From NCBI GenBank assembly GCA_003576745.1, contig QEVR01000001.1, positions 1 through 64,000 on the forward strand: a stretch of DNA of 64,000 bases, in the 5' to 3' direction. A model generated the notes under the pieces. It was not told where the DNA came from, made no database searches, and saw nothing but the letters and a program-made list of their open reading frames with translations. This document shows, piece after piece, positions 49,783-59,605 of this stretch. The stretch is from Candidatus Uhrbacteria bacterium (GTDB lineage: Bacteria > Patescibacteriota > Patescibacteriia > 2-12-FULL-60-25). How positions within the stretch are numbered: position 1 is the first letter of the stretch; the number at the start of each line of letters is the position of its first letter. A program made the translations under genes and the position numbers.

Positions 49783-50739
49783 TCACGCAGCTCCCGAGGT
49801 AGGAGGCCGCTCTATGCGTTTAAATGCTTCGTCTACAGCAGTTTCTGTTTTCGCTTTTTCGCGCTGCCGCGCCTCTTCGATGTCCGCAAATGACGGCGCC
49901 TCTTCCGGCGTGATCGGTTCGGCCCGGCCCCGGGAGGGGATGCCTGTGGGCTGCATGACGATATGTTCGATGGGTGACGGAGTGCTCGTTTGCGCCTCGC
50001 GGGCCTGAAGGGCGTCCAAATTGATGAGACCTCCTTCCACTTCCGTGCTTGCCTGCCGCGCGACTGCTTCACCGGCACCTTCGAATGTCGCCGTCGGTGG
50101 CCTCATCTGTCCAAGCCGGATTTCGCGAAAGCCTTCCCTGCGCGAGCGGTCAGGTTCATCCATGGATCGCAGACCGGCTTCTTTGCGCCGCTCGACGATG
50201 CGTTTTGCCATGAGATCTCCGGCCTTGAGCGCCGAAACGCGCTTAAACGGATCCATTTCAACATTGTTCGCGACGAAGTTTCCGTAAGCCGCGAGCACTC
50301 TTCCGCCGACGATATTCATGTCTTCATCAGGAAAATCCGCCCGAAGAATTTCCAGGCCTTGCGAAAAACTCGCTTCGAATACCTTTGACAGCTTGTCGGA
50401 ATCGGACAAATCCTGAAATGCGGGATCCTGTTCCATAGAACGCATGGTCTGCAAGAATGTATCTTCATAGCGTTCCTGACGGAGACGGGCCCGTTCCTCG
50501 CTCTGAGCTTTTTCCCGCGCTTCGGCGCGCTCCCGCGCGTCGCGCATGTCCTTTGATTCATCAATACGTTCAATGCCTGACACCAGATCCTCCCATTCTT
50601 CGGGGGAGGCGGATCGGAGCTGGAGTTTTCTTTGCTCCTCCGGCAAGAGCTCGCTCCCCGGAGTGGCCGCTTCAAGCGGATGCGAACGGAGAGGTTTTTC
50701 TTCCGGAGATGATTGCACGGCTCGTTCGAATGACGGCAT
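49783..50739 (-). CDS. charged orphan protein, 318 aa
   Basis: ATG at 50739, four bases after the predicted transcription start, so the message is effectively leaderless. Charged and helical, with a coiled coil (about 70-110, DARERAEAREKAQSEERARL), a middle domain (SMEQDPAFQDLSDSDKLSKV, DFPDEDMNIVGGRVLAAYGN) and a disordered end (KTETAVDEAFKRIERPPT). No family recognised. Sits convergent to rpoC and divergent from ruvC. Confidence 0.72.
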   Translation of the reverse strand: MPSFERAVQSSPEEKPLRSHPLEAATPGSELLPEEQRKLQLRSASPEEWEDLVSGIERIDESKDMRDARERAEAREKAQSEERARLRQERYEDTFLQTMRSMEQDPAFQDLSDSDKLSKVFEASFSQGLEILRADFPDEDMNIVGGRVLAAYGNFVANNVEMDPFKRVSALKAGDLMAKRIVERRKEAGLRSMDEPDRSRREGFREIRLGQMRPPTATFEGAGEAVARQASTEVEGGLINLDALQAREAQTSTPSPIEHIVMQPTGIPSRGRAEPITPEEAPSFADIEEARQREKAKTETAVDEAFKRIERPPTSGAA

Positions 50740-50749
50740 AGATAGCAAA

Positions 50750-50778
50750 ATCATAGCACGAGAGATGCAACATGTCAA
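50750..50778 (-). promoter_or_regulatory. consensus promoter, leaderless transcript
   Basis: TTGACA, 17-bp spacer, TATGAT on the minus strand; the -10 ends 11 bases before the ATG at 50739. Confidence 0.8.
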
Positions 50779-50844
50779 TTGTACCTTACATATTTTTCGC
50801 TAACTTTGTGGTTTCCGTTTCCGCTCGCTACGCTATGTCCAGAT

Positions 50845-51363
50845 ATGTCCTTCCGCATGCTCGGCGTGGATCCCGGTTTTGGCCGTACGGGTCTTGGTAT
50901 TGTCGAGATTGAAGGAGATGAAGCGAGACATACCTGGCATTCCGTTATAGATACGGATGCCGGATTGCCTTTTTCCGAGAGATTGCTTGCGGTCCGAAAT
51001 GATTTGCAGGAAGCCATACGCCGCTTTCGGCCAGATGCGGCGGCCGTGGAGAGTTTGTTTTTCCAGACGAACGCGAAAACCGCGATGAAGGTTGGCATGG
51101 CGCGAGGCGTTATTTTACTCGCGCTTGCGGATGCGGGCATTCCCATTGTTGACCTCACGCCGAATCAGGTGAAGCAGGGGATTGCGGGATGGGGTGGCGC
51201 GGATAAGCGCCAAGTGCAGGCCATGGTCACTCGCTTGCTCGTCCTTCCCGAGCCGCCAAAGCCCGATGATGCGGCAGATGCGCTTGCGCTGGCCATTGTG
51301 GGCGGATCCGTATATCGACAAAAGCAGGTTCAGGCTGCCGGAGAGGCAAAAAAACTCCCGTAA
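50845..51363 (+). CDS. ruvC: Holliday junction resolvase RuvC
   Basis: 172 residues from the ATG at 50845; a longer reading from 50779 lacks family similarity. Catalytic acids visible: D9 in LGVDPGFGRTG, E69 in AAVESLFFQTN, D142 and D145 in PDDAADALALA. RuvC cuts Holliday junctions in complex with RuvAB; ruvB lies 43 kb away. Followed by the MBL-like gene on the same strand. Confidence 0.96.
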   Translation: MSFRMLGVDPGFGRTGLGIVEIEGDEARHTWHSVIDTDAGLPFSERLLAVRNDLQEAIRRFRPDAAAVESLFFQTNAKTAMKVGMARGVILLALADAGIPIVDLTPNQVKQGIAGWGGADKRQVQAMVTRLLVLPEPPKPDDAADALALAIVGGSVYRQKQVQAAGEAKKLP

Positions 51364-51456
51364 AAACAGGGATTTTTCGACCCCGCAATGTATTCACAAT
51401 TCGGGCGCTTTCGTGGTATTCTTGGCAAGCTTTGAAGAGCTTCAGATGACCACACT

Positions 51457-52101
51457 ATGCAGATTTTCTGGCATGGATACACAAGCGTTCGCATTGAATC
51501 GAAAAACGGCGAAGCCGCGAGTACGTTGGTGACGGACCCGTTTGAAAATGAAACCTCGATTCGATTCCCTCGAACAATTGAGGCGGATCTTCTCGTCTTA
51601 TCGCATCAGGACAGAAAGCGTTTCAATGTCGGCGCCGTGCAGGGAGCGCCGTTTATCATTTCTGATCCCGGTGAATATGAGGCAAAAGGGGTATTCGTGC
51701 GCGGCATCCAGGATTCTTTGGTCGAGGAAGGCCGCGAGCGGCCTGTGATATATCGCATCACCACCGAGGACATGACGCTGGCATTTCTCGGACACATTGC
51801 GCGAAAGCCGACGGATGCGGAACTCGAAGAAATGGAGCGCATTGATATTCTCCTGTTGCCGGTGGGTGGCGGAGATGGTTTGGATGCGAAGACGGCGAAT
51901 GAACTGATCACGCTCATTGAGCCGCGTATTGTGATTCCGCTCGGGTTTGCTATTCCGGGCCTCAAACAGCATCTTGGTTCGATTGATGAATTCTGCAAAC
52001 AGCTCGGCGTCTGCAAGCGGGAACATATGAATCGTTTGAAAATTCAGAAAAAGGATTTGCCCGCAGAAGACACGCTGGTCGCCGTGCTTGACCGCGCATA
52101 A
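51457..52101 (+). CDS. metallo-beta-lactamase-fold-like protein, metal site degenerate
   Basis: 214 residues. The overall order matches the UlaG-like MBL branch: MQIFWHGYTSVRIESKNGEA, TLVTDPFENETSIRFPRTIE, ADLLVLSHQDRKRFNVGAVQ, APFIISDPGEYEAKGVFVRG, MTLAFLGHIARKPTDAELEE, IDILLLPVGGGDGLDAKTAN, PRIVIPLGFAIPGLKQHLGS. The metal loop that should read H-x-H-x-D-H is SHQDRKRF, keeping one histidine and one aspartate. Such diverged forms are frequent in Patescibacteria. Probably not an ordinary hydrolase. Confidence 0.75.
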   Translation: MQIFWHGYTSVRIESKNGEAASTLVTDPFENETSIRFPRTIEADLLVLSHQDRKRFNVGAVQGAPFIISDPGEYEAKGVFVRGIQDSLVEEGRERPVIYRITTEDMTLAFLGHIARKPTDAELEEMERIDILLLPVGGGDGLDAKTANELITLIEPRIVIPLGFAIPGLKQHLGSIDEFCKQLGVCKREHMNRLKIQKKDLPAEDTLVAVLDRA

Positions 52102-52104
52102 GTC

Positions 52105-52692
52105 ATGCCGCGAATTTCCCGTTCCTCCGGATCGAAACGCCGCGTACAGGGGCCGGCTTCCGTGTCTTCCGTCGGAACCCCGTTTTCGGAAACCCCGCGC
52201 ATTCTGACATCCGAGGAAAAGCGTGAGCTTATTCTCGCCCATGCGGCGGCGAGGGCTCCGCGAGATCCCGTTCAGCAGGCCTCGCTATTTGCGGGCGTGA
52301 TGATTGCGGTGCTAGCGATTGGCGCCGGCTGGTGGGCAACGGTGAGGATTCAGGTTCAAGCGTCGGTGCATGGAGGAAGTCAGTCGCTCCGCGAGCTCAC
52401 GAAGGAACTGGAAACGTTCACGGAGGAGGCAAAAACGAACCCCGTGGTGAACCCCCCCGAGCTCCCCGGCCCAACCACGGCCGCGCAGGCCGCCCAGTTC
52501 ACGAAGTTTCTGCAAGCCGTTCTTGAAGGAGCAACGGGAACGCCTGCGGAACGCCGCGGTGATTTGCTCGCCCCGGAGGCCTCGACGAGCGTTCCATCGG
52601 CCGAGCCGGATCCGTCTCCGGAAACCCGGCCTTCAGGATTTCCGTTTGTTCACCCCTCGTCTACCGGATTGACTCCGGACTCATCATCTTGA
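52105..52692 (+). CDS. single-pass membrane orphan, 195 aa
   Basis: Basic N-terminal region, one membrane segment (about 60-83, ASLFAGVMIAVLAIGAGWWA), a helix (QSLRELTKELETFTEEAK) and a long Pro/Ser/Thr-rich tail. It starts three bases after the MBL-like stop and ends 16 bases before gyrA, so the three are probably one transcript. Family unknown. Confidence 0.6.
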   Translation: MPRISRSSGSKRRVQGPASVSSVGTPFSETPRILTSEEKRELILAHAAARAPRDPVQQASLFAGVMIAVLAIGAGWWATVRIQVQASVHGGSQSLRELTKELETFTEEAKTNPVVNPPELPGPTTAAQAAQFTKFLQAVLEGATGTPAERRGDLLAPEASTSVPSAEPDPSPETRPSGFPFVHPSSTGLTPDSSS

Positions 52693-52708
52693 TTGTTATT
52701 TGATTGCT

Positions 52709-55243
52709 ATGCCGAAAACCCCCAAACGCCAAGAGTCGCCTGCGAAAGCCCCGCATGATATCGGGACCGTCGAATTGGCGCCCATCACCGATGAAATGCG
52801 GAAGGCGTATATCGACTACGCGATGTCGGTTATCGTGGCGCGCGCGCTTCCGGATGTCCGAGACGGATTCAAACCTGTTCATCGACGTATTTTGTATTCC
52901 ATGTGGAAAAACGGTCTTCGGTCGAGCGCGCGATTCAAGAAATGCGCGAGCGTGGTGGGAGACGTGATTGCCAAGTACCACCCGCACGGCGACAGCGCCG
53001 TATACGACACGCTCGTGCGCATGGCGCAGGATTTCAACCTCCGGTATCCGCTCATCCGCGGGCAGGGGAACTTTGGGTCGCTGGACGGCGACAGCGCCGC
53101 CGCATACCGGTATACCGAGAGCAAGCTCGAAACCGTGTCGGACGAAATGATGCTCGACATCGAAAAGGAGACTGTGGATTTTGCGCCGAACTTCGACGGC
53201 GCGGAAAAGGAACCCACCGTGCTTCCGGCCAAGCTCCCGAACCTCATCATCAACGGCACGCTCGGCATCGCTGTGGGCATGGCGACGAATATCCCTCCGC
53301 ACAATCTGGGAGAAATTTGCGATGCCATTGTGGCCCTCATCGACGACCCGTCCATGGACATAAACGGGATCATGAAATACGTCAAAGGTCCGGATTTTCC
53401 GACTGGCGGTATTGCTTACAATAAGCAGGATATTCTCGCAGCCTATGCCACCGGGAAGGCGGGTATTGTGGTACGGGCTCAAACCGAGATTGTGGAGGAA
53501 TCGTCCGGCGCGTTCCGCATTCTCGTTACGGAAATTCCCTATCAGGTGAATAAAGCTACGCTTTTGGAGCGCATCGCCGAGCTCGTGCAGACCAAGAAGA
53601 TCGAAGGAATTCGCGATTTGCGGGACGAATCGTCCAAGGGCGATGTGCGCATCGTTATCGAGCTCAAACGCGACGCGTATCCTAAAAAAGTTTTGAATCA
53701 GCTGTTCAAAATGACGCAACTGCAGGACACCTTCCACGTGAATATGCTTGCGCTCGTGGACGGCGTGGTGCCGCGCGTCCTTAGCCTGAAGCAGATGCTC
53801 GAGGAGTATATTAAGCATCGCCAGGTAGTGGTCCGGCGACGTACCGAATACGATTTGGCGAAGGCGAAGGACCGTGCGCATATCCTCGAAGGACTGCGCA
53901 TTGCGCTTCTGAAGATCGACCAGGTCGTGGATACCATCAAAAAGTCCAAGGATCGGGACGATGCGCGCGCGAATCTCATCAAGAAGTTCAAGCTCACGGA
54001 GCGGCAGGCGAATGCGATTCTCGAAATGCGCCTGCAACAGCTGGCCAATCTCGAACGCCTCAAGGTGGAGCAGGAATACAAGGAGAAAACAGATCTCATC
54101 AAGGAGCTCGAATCCATTTTGAAATCGGAAAAGAAAATGATGCTTGTCATACGCACCGAAGTTGTTGACATGCGGAAGAGCTTTGGCGACGAGCGGCGTA
54201 CCAAAATCGTCGCCGGGCCGGTCGGTGAATTTTCTATGGAAGATCTCGTCCCGGACGAACAAACAGTCGTGATGATGACCGCTGGCGGCTACATTAAGCG
54301 CCTGCCGCCAGACACCTTCCGCGCCCAGCACCGCGGCGGCAAAGGCGTTGCCGGGCTGACCACGAAGGAAGAAGACTTTGTCCAGCGCGTCTTTACCACA
54401 TCCACGCATACGGACCTGCTTTTCTTTACCACGCGCGGCCGCGTGTTTCAGCTCAAAGCCTATGATGTGCCGCAGGGGAGCCGCACCTCCAAGGGCCAGG
54501 CAATCGTGAATTTTCTCCAGCTCGCGCCCGGTGAGCGCGTTGCTGTGACGCTTTCCATGGACGATCAGGATGCCACGAAACACCTCCTCATGGTGACGAA
54601 CAAAGGAACGGTCAAAAAGACGGCGCTCGAGGAGTTTAAAAACATGCGGCGTTCGGGTCTCATCGCCATCACGCTCAAACCCGGCGACGACCTGCGCTGG
54701 GTGGAACCCACGAGCGGAAGCGACGAGGTGGTGCTCGTTACCAAAAACGGCCAGTCCATCCGTTTTGAAGAGGCGGATGTCCGCGCCATGGGGCGCACGG
54801 CTGCGGGCGTGCGCGGCATCAAGCTCAAGGGGAGCGATGAGGTTATCGGCATGGACGTGATAAGCCCGTCGCTTGCCAAGAAGGGCCAGCTTGAACTCTT
54901 TACCATTGCGGAAAACGGGCTCGGCAAGTGCACCAATCTTCAGGAATACAAAGTGCAGGGACGCGGTGGCAGCGGCATACGCGCCATGAAGATTACGAGC
55001 AAGACCGGAGGCGTGGTGGGCGCCTATGTAAGCTCCAAGGATGATGACCGCGACCTCATGCTGATTTCTAAAAAAGGCATTGTGCTCCGCACGCCGTTCA
55101 AAAGCGTTCCCACGCTCGGGCGGGATACCCAGGGCGTCCGCGTGATGCGCTTTAAGGAAATCGGCGACCTCGTTTCAAGCGTTGCCTTCCTTACGGCGGG
55201 CATGGAGGAGATGGAGGGGGAGGAAAGAGGTGGTGGGGAGTAG
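52709..55243 (+). CDS. gyrA: DNA gyrase subunit A
   Basis: 844 residues. [40 protein letters not shown], quinolone region [19 protein letters not shown] (serine and aspartate of the sensitive type present), active tyrosine in [10 protein letters not shown], coiled coil ([20 protein letters not shown]), and the C-terminal pinwheel with the GyrA box QHRGGKG, which separates it from ParC. The last residues ([12 protein letters not shown]) run into a mosaic repeat. With GyrB (not here) it introduces negative supercoils. Confidence 0.97.
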   Translation: MPKTPKRQESPAKAPHDIGTVELAPITDEMRKAYIDYAMSVIVARALPDVRDGFKPVHRRILYSMWKNGLRSSARFKKCASVVGDVIAKYHPHGDSAVYDTLVRMAQDFNLRYPLIRGQGNFGSLDGDSAAAYRYTESKLETVSDEMMLDIEKETVDFAPNFDGAEKEPTVLPAKLPNLIINGTLGIAVGMATNIPPHNLGEICDAIVALIDDPSMDINGIMKYVKGPDFPTGGIAYNKQDILAAYATGKAGIVVRAQTEIVEESSGAFRILVTEIPYQVNKATLLERIAELVQTKKIEGIRDLRDESSKGDVRIVIELKRDAYPKKVLNQLFKMTQLQDTFHVNMLALVDGVVPRVLSLKQMLEEYIKHRQVVVRRRTEYDLAKAKDRAHILEGLRIALLKIDQVVDTIKKSKDRDDARANLIKKFKLTERQANAILEMRLQQLANLERLKVEQEYKEKTDLIKELESILKSEKKMMLVIRTEVVDMRKSFGDERRTKIVAGPVGEFSMEDLVPDEQTVVMMTAGGYIKRLPPDTFRAQHRGGKGVAGLTTKEEDFVQRVFTTSTHTDLLFFTTRGRVFQLKAYDVPQGSRTSKGQAIVNFLQLAPGERVAVTLSMDDQDATKHLLMVTNKGTVKKTALEEFKNMRRSGLIAITLKPGDDLRWVEPTSGSDEVVLVTKNGQSIRFEEADVRAMGRTAAGVRGIKLKGSDEVIGMDVISPSLAKKGQLELFTIAENGLGKCTNLQEYKVQGRGGSGIRAMKITSKTGGVVGAYVSSKDDDRDLMLISKKGIVLRTPFKSVPTLGRDTQGVRVMRFKEIGDLVSSVAFLTAGMEEMEGEERGGGE

Positions 55244-55480
55244 GAAGTAGGGTGCGCAGGACGTGGCTGCGTAGGGGGAAGAGTACGTAGTTGCGTAGAG
55301 CGAGGCCGTGCGCCATGAGCCTTGCGCCCCGTAACCCGTTCCCTTAGCCCTTTGTCCCCTTTCCCATTCGTTGGAGGAAGATTTCAAAAACTCAAAAACA
55401 CACAGGGATGAACCTTTTGTGTTTTTGAGTTTTTGGGATGTAGGGTTCTTGTAGAGCGCGGTCTGCTGCCTCCTACGCAC
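55244..55480. repeat. mosaic repeat copy with 18-bp inverted arms
   Basis: 55245-55370 has GTAGGAAGTAGGGTGCGCAG, GGACGTGGCTGCGTAGGGGG, AAGAGTACGTAGTTGCGTAG and GCCGTGCGCCATGAGCCTTG followed by CGTAACCCGTTCCC. Next is a perfect stem CAAAAACTCAAAAACACA (55385-55402) with TGTGTTTTTGAGTTTTTG (55418-55435), which can terminate both gyrA and clpP. Confidence 0.82.
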
Positions 55481-55498
55481 GGCGTGAAGACCCCGCCT

Positions 55499-56110
55499 TT
55501 ATGCAATCACTTTATCGATGAGTCCGTACTTCTGCGCTTCTTTGGCATCCATGAAATAGTCGCGGTCCGTGTCTTCTTCTACTTGTTTGATGGGCTTACC
55601 GGTATGCTTTGAGAGAATGCCGTTCAGCAAGTCCTTTGTTTTCAAAATGCGCTCTGCGCGGATTTTGATGTCCGTGGCTTGGCCTTCGATGCCGCCGAGC
55701 GGCTGGTGAATCATGATTTCCGAATTCGGCAAAGCGAATCGTTTATTTTTTGCGCCGCCGGCGAGAATCACCGCGCCCATGGAGGCCGCGAGTCCCATGC
55801 AGATGGTGGAAACGTCGCATTGTACATGCTGCATGGCATCGTAAATCGCAAGACCCGCGGTGACGCTGCCTCCCGGGCTGTTTACATAGAGCTTGATGTC
55901 CTTTTGCTTGTCCTGGCTTTCCAAAAAAAGAATCTGCGCCACAATCACATTCGCAACGTCATCATTAATCGGCGTGCCGAGCATGATGATGCGGTCCTTA
56001 AGAAGGCGGGAGTAGATGTCGTAGGCGCGTTCTCCAAGATTGGTTTTTTCAATCACGGTGGGAATAAGGAACGAAGACGCAGTTTCGGAACGGAGTTCGT
56101 AGGGATTCAT
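55499..56110 (-). CDS. clpP: ATP-dependent Clp protease proteolytic subunit
   Basis: 203 residues, full length. Catalytic triad: Ser in [11 protein letters not shown], His in [10 protein letters not shown], Asp in [30 protein letters not shown] and the handle region [20 protein letters not shown] are typical. ClpP forms a two-ring chamber that degrades proteins fed by ClpX or ClpC. A CIRCE element overlaps its promoter, so it should be repressed by HrcA and induced by heat. Confidence 0.97.
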   Translation of the reverse strand: MNPYELRSETASSFLIPTVIEKTNLGERAYDIYSRLLKDRIIMLGTPINDDVANVIVAQILFLESQDKQKDIKLYVNSPGGSVTAGLAIYDAMQHVQCDVSTICMGLAASMGAVILAGGAKNKRFALPNSEIMIHQPLGGIEGQATDIKIRAERILKTKDLLNGILSKHTGKPIKQVEEDTDRDYFMDAKEAQKYGLIDKVIA

Positions 56111-56119
56111 AGAGAATGG

Positions 56120-56146
56120 TTAGCACTCTATCACGTCGAGTGCTAG
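56120..56146 (-). promoter_or_regulatory. CIRCE element (HrcA operator) at clpP
   Basis: TTAGCACTC-N9-GAGTGCTAG, one base from the full CIRCE consensus. It ends ten bases before the clpP ATG and overlaps the stop codon of the DHH gene. Confidence 0.92.
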
Positions 56147-56153
56147 GAGGCAA
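56125..56153 (-). promoter_or_regulatory. clpP promoter
   Basis: On the minus strand TTGCCT, 17-bp spacer, TAGAGT; the CIRCE element covers the -10 and much of the spacer. Confidence 0.65.
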
Positions 56154-57123
56154 GCTCTCCGGAAACAATGCGAGGGATGCCGCTGCCGTCTTCGACAATG
56201 CGTCCCGTGACGGTAAAGCCCGCCGCCCGCGTGTGACCTCCGCCGCCCAGAAGCCTCGCGAGCTTGGTGACATCCCTTTTCAGACTGCGAAAAGATCCTT
56301 TTACCTGCCCGTCTCCGGTTTCTTTGAGGATGAGTATCGTATCGGCCCCATGCACGGTCGCATTCAAAAAGTTCGCGATGCCTGATACGAGGTCCGATTC
56401 CGTATTCGCAATATCGGATTCCAGAATATACGTGGATACAACGTCATAGTCACGGTGATGGCGCAGTCTGGAGAGCATGCGTCCCCAGAGCCGCAACGCT
56501 TCCGTGGACTGGTTTTGCCAGACGTGCGTCAGAATATCGTAGAAACGTCCGCCTTGCGCAAGAAGATCGCTCGCGGCATCCAGCACCCGCGGATTGGTTG
56601 CCGCATTGGAAAAATTCGACGTGTCCGTGCACATGCCGGTGAGAAGGCAGGTGGCAATGGCATGATCGATACGGATGCCGTTTTCGGCAAAAAAACGGTA
56701 TGCGATTTCCGCAGTCGAGCTTGCATTCGTATCCACGATATTCACATGCGCAAAGCGCGTATTGGTTGCATGATGGTCGATATTGACGAGCGCATATCCC
56801 GGCGGCAGTTTCGGAATAAGGCGGTCAATGCCGCAATATGCCAAATCGCCGGAATCGAATACGATAACCACGTCATATGCTTGCTCGAAGACCGCGGGAT
56901 CCGACGTATACACGTGGAGGGCGTCCAGGTATCGGAAATCGTTTGGCGGCGCATCACGGCAAAAGATCGTCGTCTGTTTTTGCTCGCGAAGACACCAGTT
57001 TAAAAACGCGGCGCTGGCCCCGATGGTGTCCCCGTCCGGTTTTTTGTGAGACACAATCAATACGCGATCCGCGCGGCGGAGCATGTCATGAATCCGTTTG
57101 AGATTGTGGGAGATGTCCGGCAT
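56143..57123 (-). CDS. DHH-family phosphoesterase (NrnA-like)
   Basis: 326 residues from MPDISHNLKR (an ATG nine bases upstream is possible). VLIVSHKKPDGDTIGASAAF, VVIVFDSGD, NIDHHATNTRFAHVNIVDTN with the DHH triplet, CLLTGMCTDTSNFSNAATNP, and the DHHA1 motif LGGGGHTRAAGFTVTG. Family members degrade short oligoribonucleotides and dephosphorylate pAp using manganese. The gene overlaps the CIRCE element at its 3' end. Confidence 0.93.
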   Translation of the reverse strand: MPDISHNLKRIHDMLRRADRVLIVSHKKPDGDTIGASAAFLNWCLREQKQTTIFCRDAPPNDFRYLDALHVYTSDPAVFEQAYDVVIVFDSGDLAYCGIDRLIPKLPPGYALVNIDHHATNTRFAHVNIVDTNASSTAEIAYRFFAENGIRIDHAIATCLLTGMCTDTSNFSNAATNPRVLDAASDLLAQGGRFYDILTHVWQNQSTEALRLWGRMLSRLRHHRDYDVVSTYILESDIANTESDLVSGIANFLNATVHGADTILILKETGDGQVKGSFRSLKRDVTKLARLLGGGGHTRAAGFTVTGRIVEDGSGIPRIVSGELAS

Positions 57124-57226
57124 AGCAAGCAAGAAAGCGTACGGAATGATGCAGCTTCCGTCAAGCCTCTGTCCACGGGTTTCGGGCTACACAAAAAGCT
57201 CATGACAGGGTACGCTTTGCCACCGT

Positions 57227-59434
57227 ATGTATCTCCGGCGCCTCGAGCTTTTGGGCTTTAAAACCTTTGCGGCGAAAACCGTTCTTGAGTTTTCTCCGGA
57301 GAGCGCTACGCGCCGCGGCCTCACCGCCGTGGTTGGTCCGAACGGGTCGGGAAAATCGAATATTGCGGACGCCATCCGGTGGGTAATGGGAGAGCAGAGC
57401 ATGAAATTGCTCCGCGGAAAAAAATCCGAGGACGTTATTTTTTCCGGTTCGCAGAAAAAATCCCGGTCCGGCTTTGCGGAAGTGACCATGACGCTTGAGA
57501 ACGATACCGATGCGCGGGCGGAGCTTCCCGAAATCGTCATTACGCGGCGCCTGTACCGCGACGGGAAGTCTGAATATGAAATCAACCGGCGCCAGGCCAA
57601 GCTTGCGGATGTTGCGCTTTTGCTCGCCCAGTCTGGTGTGGGTCAGCGTACTTACAGCGTGATCGGACAGGGCATGGTGGATGCCGTTCTGTCGGCAAGC
57701 CCTTCCGAGCGCAAGGAATTCTTCGACGACGCCGCAGGCCTCCGGCCCCTTCAGCTCAAGCGGCATCAGTCCGTGAATAAGCTGGATGCCGCGAGGGATA
57801 ATCTCCGTCAGACCGAGGCCTTGCTCCGCGAAATAGGGCCCAGGCTGAGCACGCTTGAACGGCATATGAAACGCCTAAAGGAGCGGGATGAGCTGGAGCG
57901 GGACAAGGCGGTCTTGGAGCGGTCATGGTATGGCGGAGGATGGCATGAGATTTTCGGTCACATGACAGAGGCGCAGACGCGGCTTGATCGGTCCAGGCAG
58001 GAGGCGGCGCGACGAACACAAGAAGCGGCCGTCCTTGAGCGCGAGCTTGCCGGCATGGAACAGGAGGCCCCGCGATCAAAGGAGTTCGATGCGCTCCGAA
58101 AAAAAATGGAAACCATTGCCGAAGAACGCGCCGCGCTTCTCACGCGTCAGGCTAAACTTACGGCGAGCATTGAAATCGCAAAAGCGAGAGCAGAAACGAC
58201 CTGGTCACCTCTGCCGCTTTCAAAAATTATTTCCGCGGCAGAACGTTTGGGAGCGCAGCTCGACGAACTGGTACGCGTGCTCGCATCCGACAAACCGGAT
58301 ATCGCCGCCGCGCGGCGTCTGGCCGAAACTATCGCGCAGATGCAGCGCGAGACTCTTGGAAAGCTTCAGCGGCCGGCGCCGGAGCCAGGGAAATCGTCCT
58401 CCGGCGTGGCGGAAAAAGAGTTGACCCTCCTTATGGAGAATTTGTCCGCGCTTTCGAAGCAGGGGTCTGATGTGCAGAAGGAACTGGAGGCGTGGAATGC
58501 GGGCGAGGAAGGCAAGCGGTCATTGGTATTCGAAACACAGCGCAAGCTGAGCCAAAAGCAGGGAGAGGCCAGGACAGCAGAGCATGCGGCGAATGAGGCC
58601 GCCGTGGAACTGGCCCGTTGGGAAACGCGGCGGGATCAGTTTTTGCAGGACCTGCGCGTTCACCGGCCCGATATGGAATCCGAATTGAATGCTCTTGCGC
58701 AGGAGGTAGGCGCGACCCCGGGCTGGGAAACATATTTGCCGAAACTTCAAAAAATCCGGAGTCAGCTTGAATGGATCGGCTCCATTGATCCGGAGACGGA
58801 ACGGGAGTATACGGAAACGAAAAAGCGTTTTGATTTTTTGAGCACCCAGACGGAAGACCTTACGAAGGCGATTGCCGGCCTTGATGCCATTATTCAGGAA
58901 CTCGACCAGACGATTCGGACAAAAAGCGATACAGCCTTTCATTCTCTGAACAGGGAATTCGGGAAGGCATTTACAATGCTTTTCGGCGGGGGCGAAGCAA
59001 GGCTGCTCCAGGTGGCGCCGGAACCCGAGGAAGACGAGGAGGGGAATCTGACGCCTCAAGACCCAGATGCTCCGCCGGCAGGCATAGACATACAGGCGAC
59101 GCCTCCCGGAAAGAGGCTTAAATCCATTGCGCTTCTGTCCGGCGGGGAGCGGGCGCTGACCTCCATTGCACTTATCAGCGCCATTATGGCGACAAATCCT
59201 TCGCCGTTTATTGTTTTGGACGAGGTAGACGCGGCATTGGATGAGGCGAATTCGCGGAAATTCGCGCATATCCTTCACAGCCATGCCGATAAAACCCAAT
59301 TTATCGTAATCAGCCACAACCGGTCCACCATGCATGAAGCGAATATCCTGTACGGCGTCACCTTGGGAGAAGATGGCGCTTCACAAGTTTTGTCCGTTAA
59401 ATTGGAAGAGGCGATGCACGGACTTGGGTCTTGA
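57227..59434 (+). CDS. smc: SMC-like ATPase, short, apparently without hinge
   Basis: 735 residues, against about 1,180 for standard SMC. The head is well conserved: MYLRRLELLGFKTFAAKTVL, Walker A VVGPNGSGKSN (37-45), FSGSQKKSRSGFAEVTMTLE, SVIGQGMVDAVLSASPSERK, signature LLSGGERALTSIALISA, Walker B FIVLDEVDAALDEANSRKF. Between are about 450 residues of coiled coil (KERDELERDKAVLERSWYGG, QEAARRTQEAAVLERELAGM, RTAEHAANEAAVELARWETR). No glycine-rich hinge domain is visible. The coil arms must be shorter than usual and dimerisation different. scpA and scpB are not in the window. Confidence 0.85.
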   Translation: MYLRRLELLGFKTFAAKTVLEFSPESATRRGLTAVVGPNGSGKSNIADAIRWVMGEQSMKLLRGKKSEDVIFSGSQKKSRSGFAEVTMTLENDTDARAELPEIVITRRLYRDGKSEYEINRRQAKLADVALLLAQSGVGQRTYSVIGQGMVDAVLSASPSERKEFFDDAAGLRPLQLKRHQSVNKLDAARDNLRQTEALLREIGPRLSTLERHMKRLKERDELERDKAVLERSWYGGGWHEIFGHMTEAQTRLDRSRQEAARRTQEAAVLERELAGMEQEAPRSKEFDALRKKMETIAEERAALLTRQAKLTASIEIAKARAETTWSPLPLSKIISAAERLGAQLDELVRVLASDKPDIAAARRLAETIAQMQRETLGKLQRPAPEPGKSSSGVAEKELTLLMENLSALSKQGSDVQKELEAWNAGEEGKRSLVFETQRKLSQKQGEARTAEHAANEAAVELARWETRRDQFLQDLRVHRPDMESELNALAQEVGATPGWETYLPKLQKIRSQLEWIGSIDPETEREYTETKKRFDFLSTQTEDLTKAIAGLDAIIQELDQTIRTKSDTAFHSLNREFGKAFTMLFGGGEARLLQVAPEPEEDEEGNLTPQDPDAPPAGIDIQATPPGKRLKSIALLSGGERALTSIALISAIMATNPSPFIVLDEVDAALDEANSRKFAHILHSHADKTQFIVISHNRSTMHEANILYGVTLGEDGASQVLSVKLEEAMHGLGS

Positions 59435-59570
59435 CGCTTTGTTTGACAGTGCGGATATCGGGCGGTATAACCCCCTTAGATCCTTCATTCGGCCTTTCCG
59501 GTCCGTTTTTTAGACTGACAAAGGGCAAGAATAGGCGAAAAATAAGAGGAATGTTGTCAGAAGGGTCTTC

Positions 59571-59599
59571 TTGACAGAATGGGCGGTTTTCGTTACTAT
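59571..59599 (+). promoter_or_regulatory. consensus promoter of the putative RNA
   Basis: TTGACA (59571-59576), 17-bp spacer, TACTAT (59594-59599). Confidence 0.85.
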
Positions 59600-59605
59600 T
59601 CGCCT

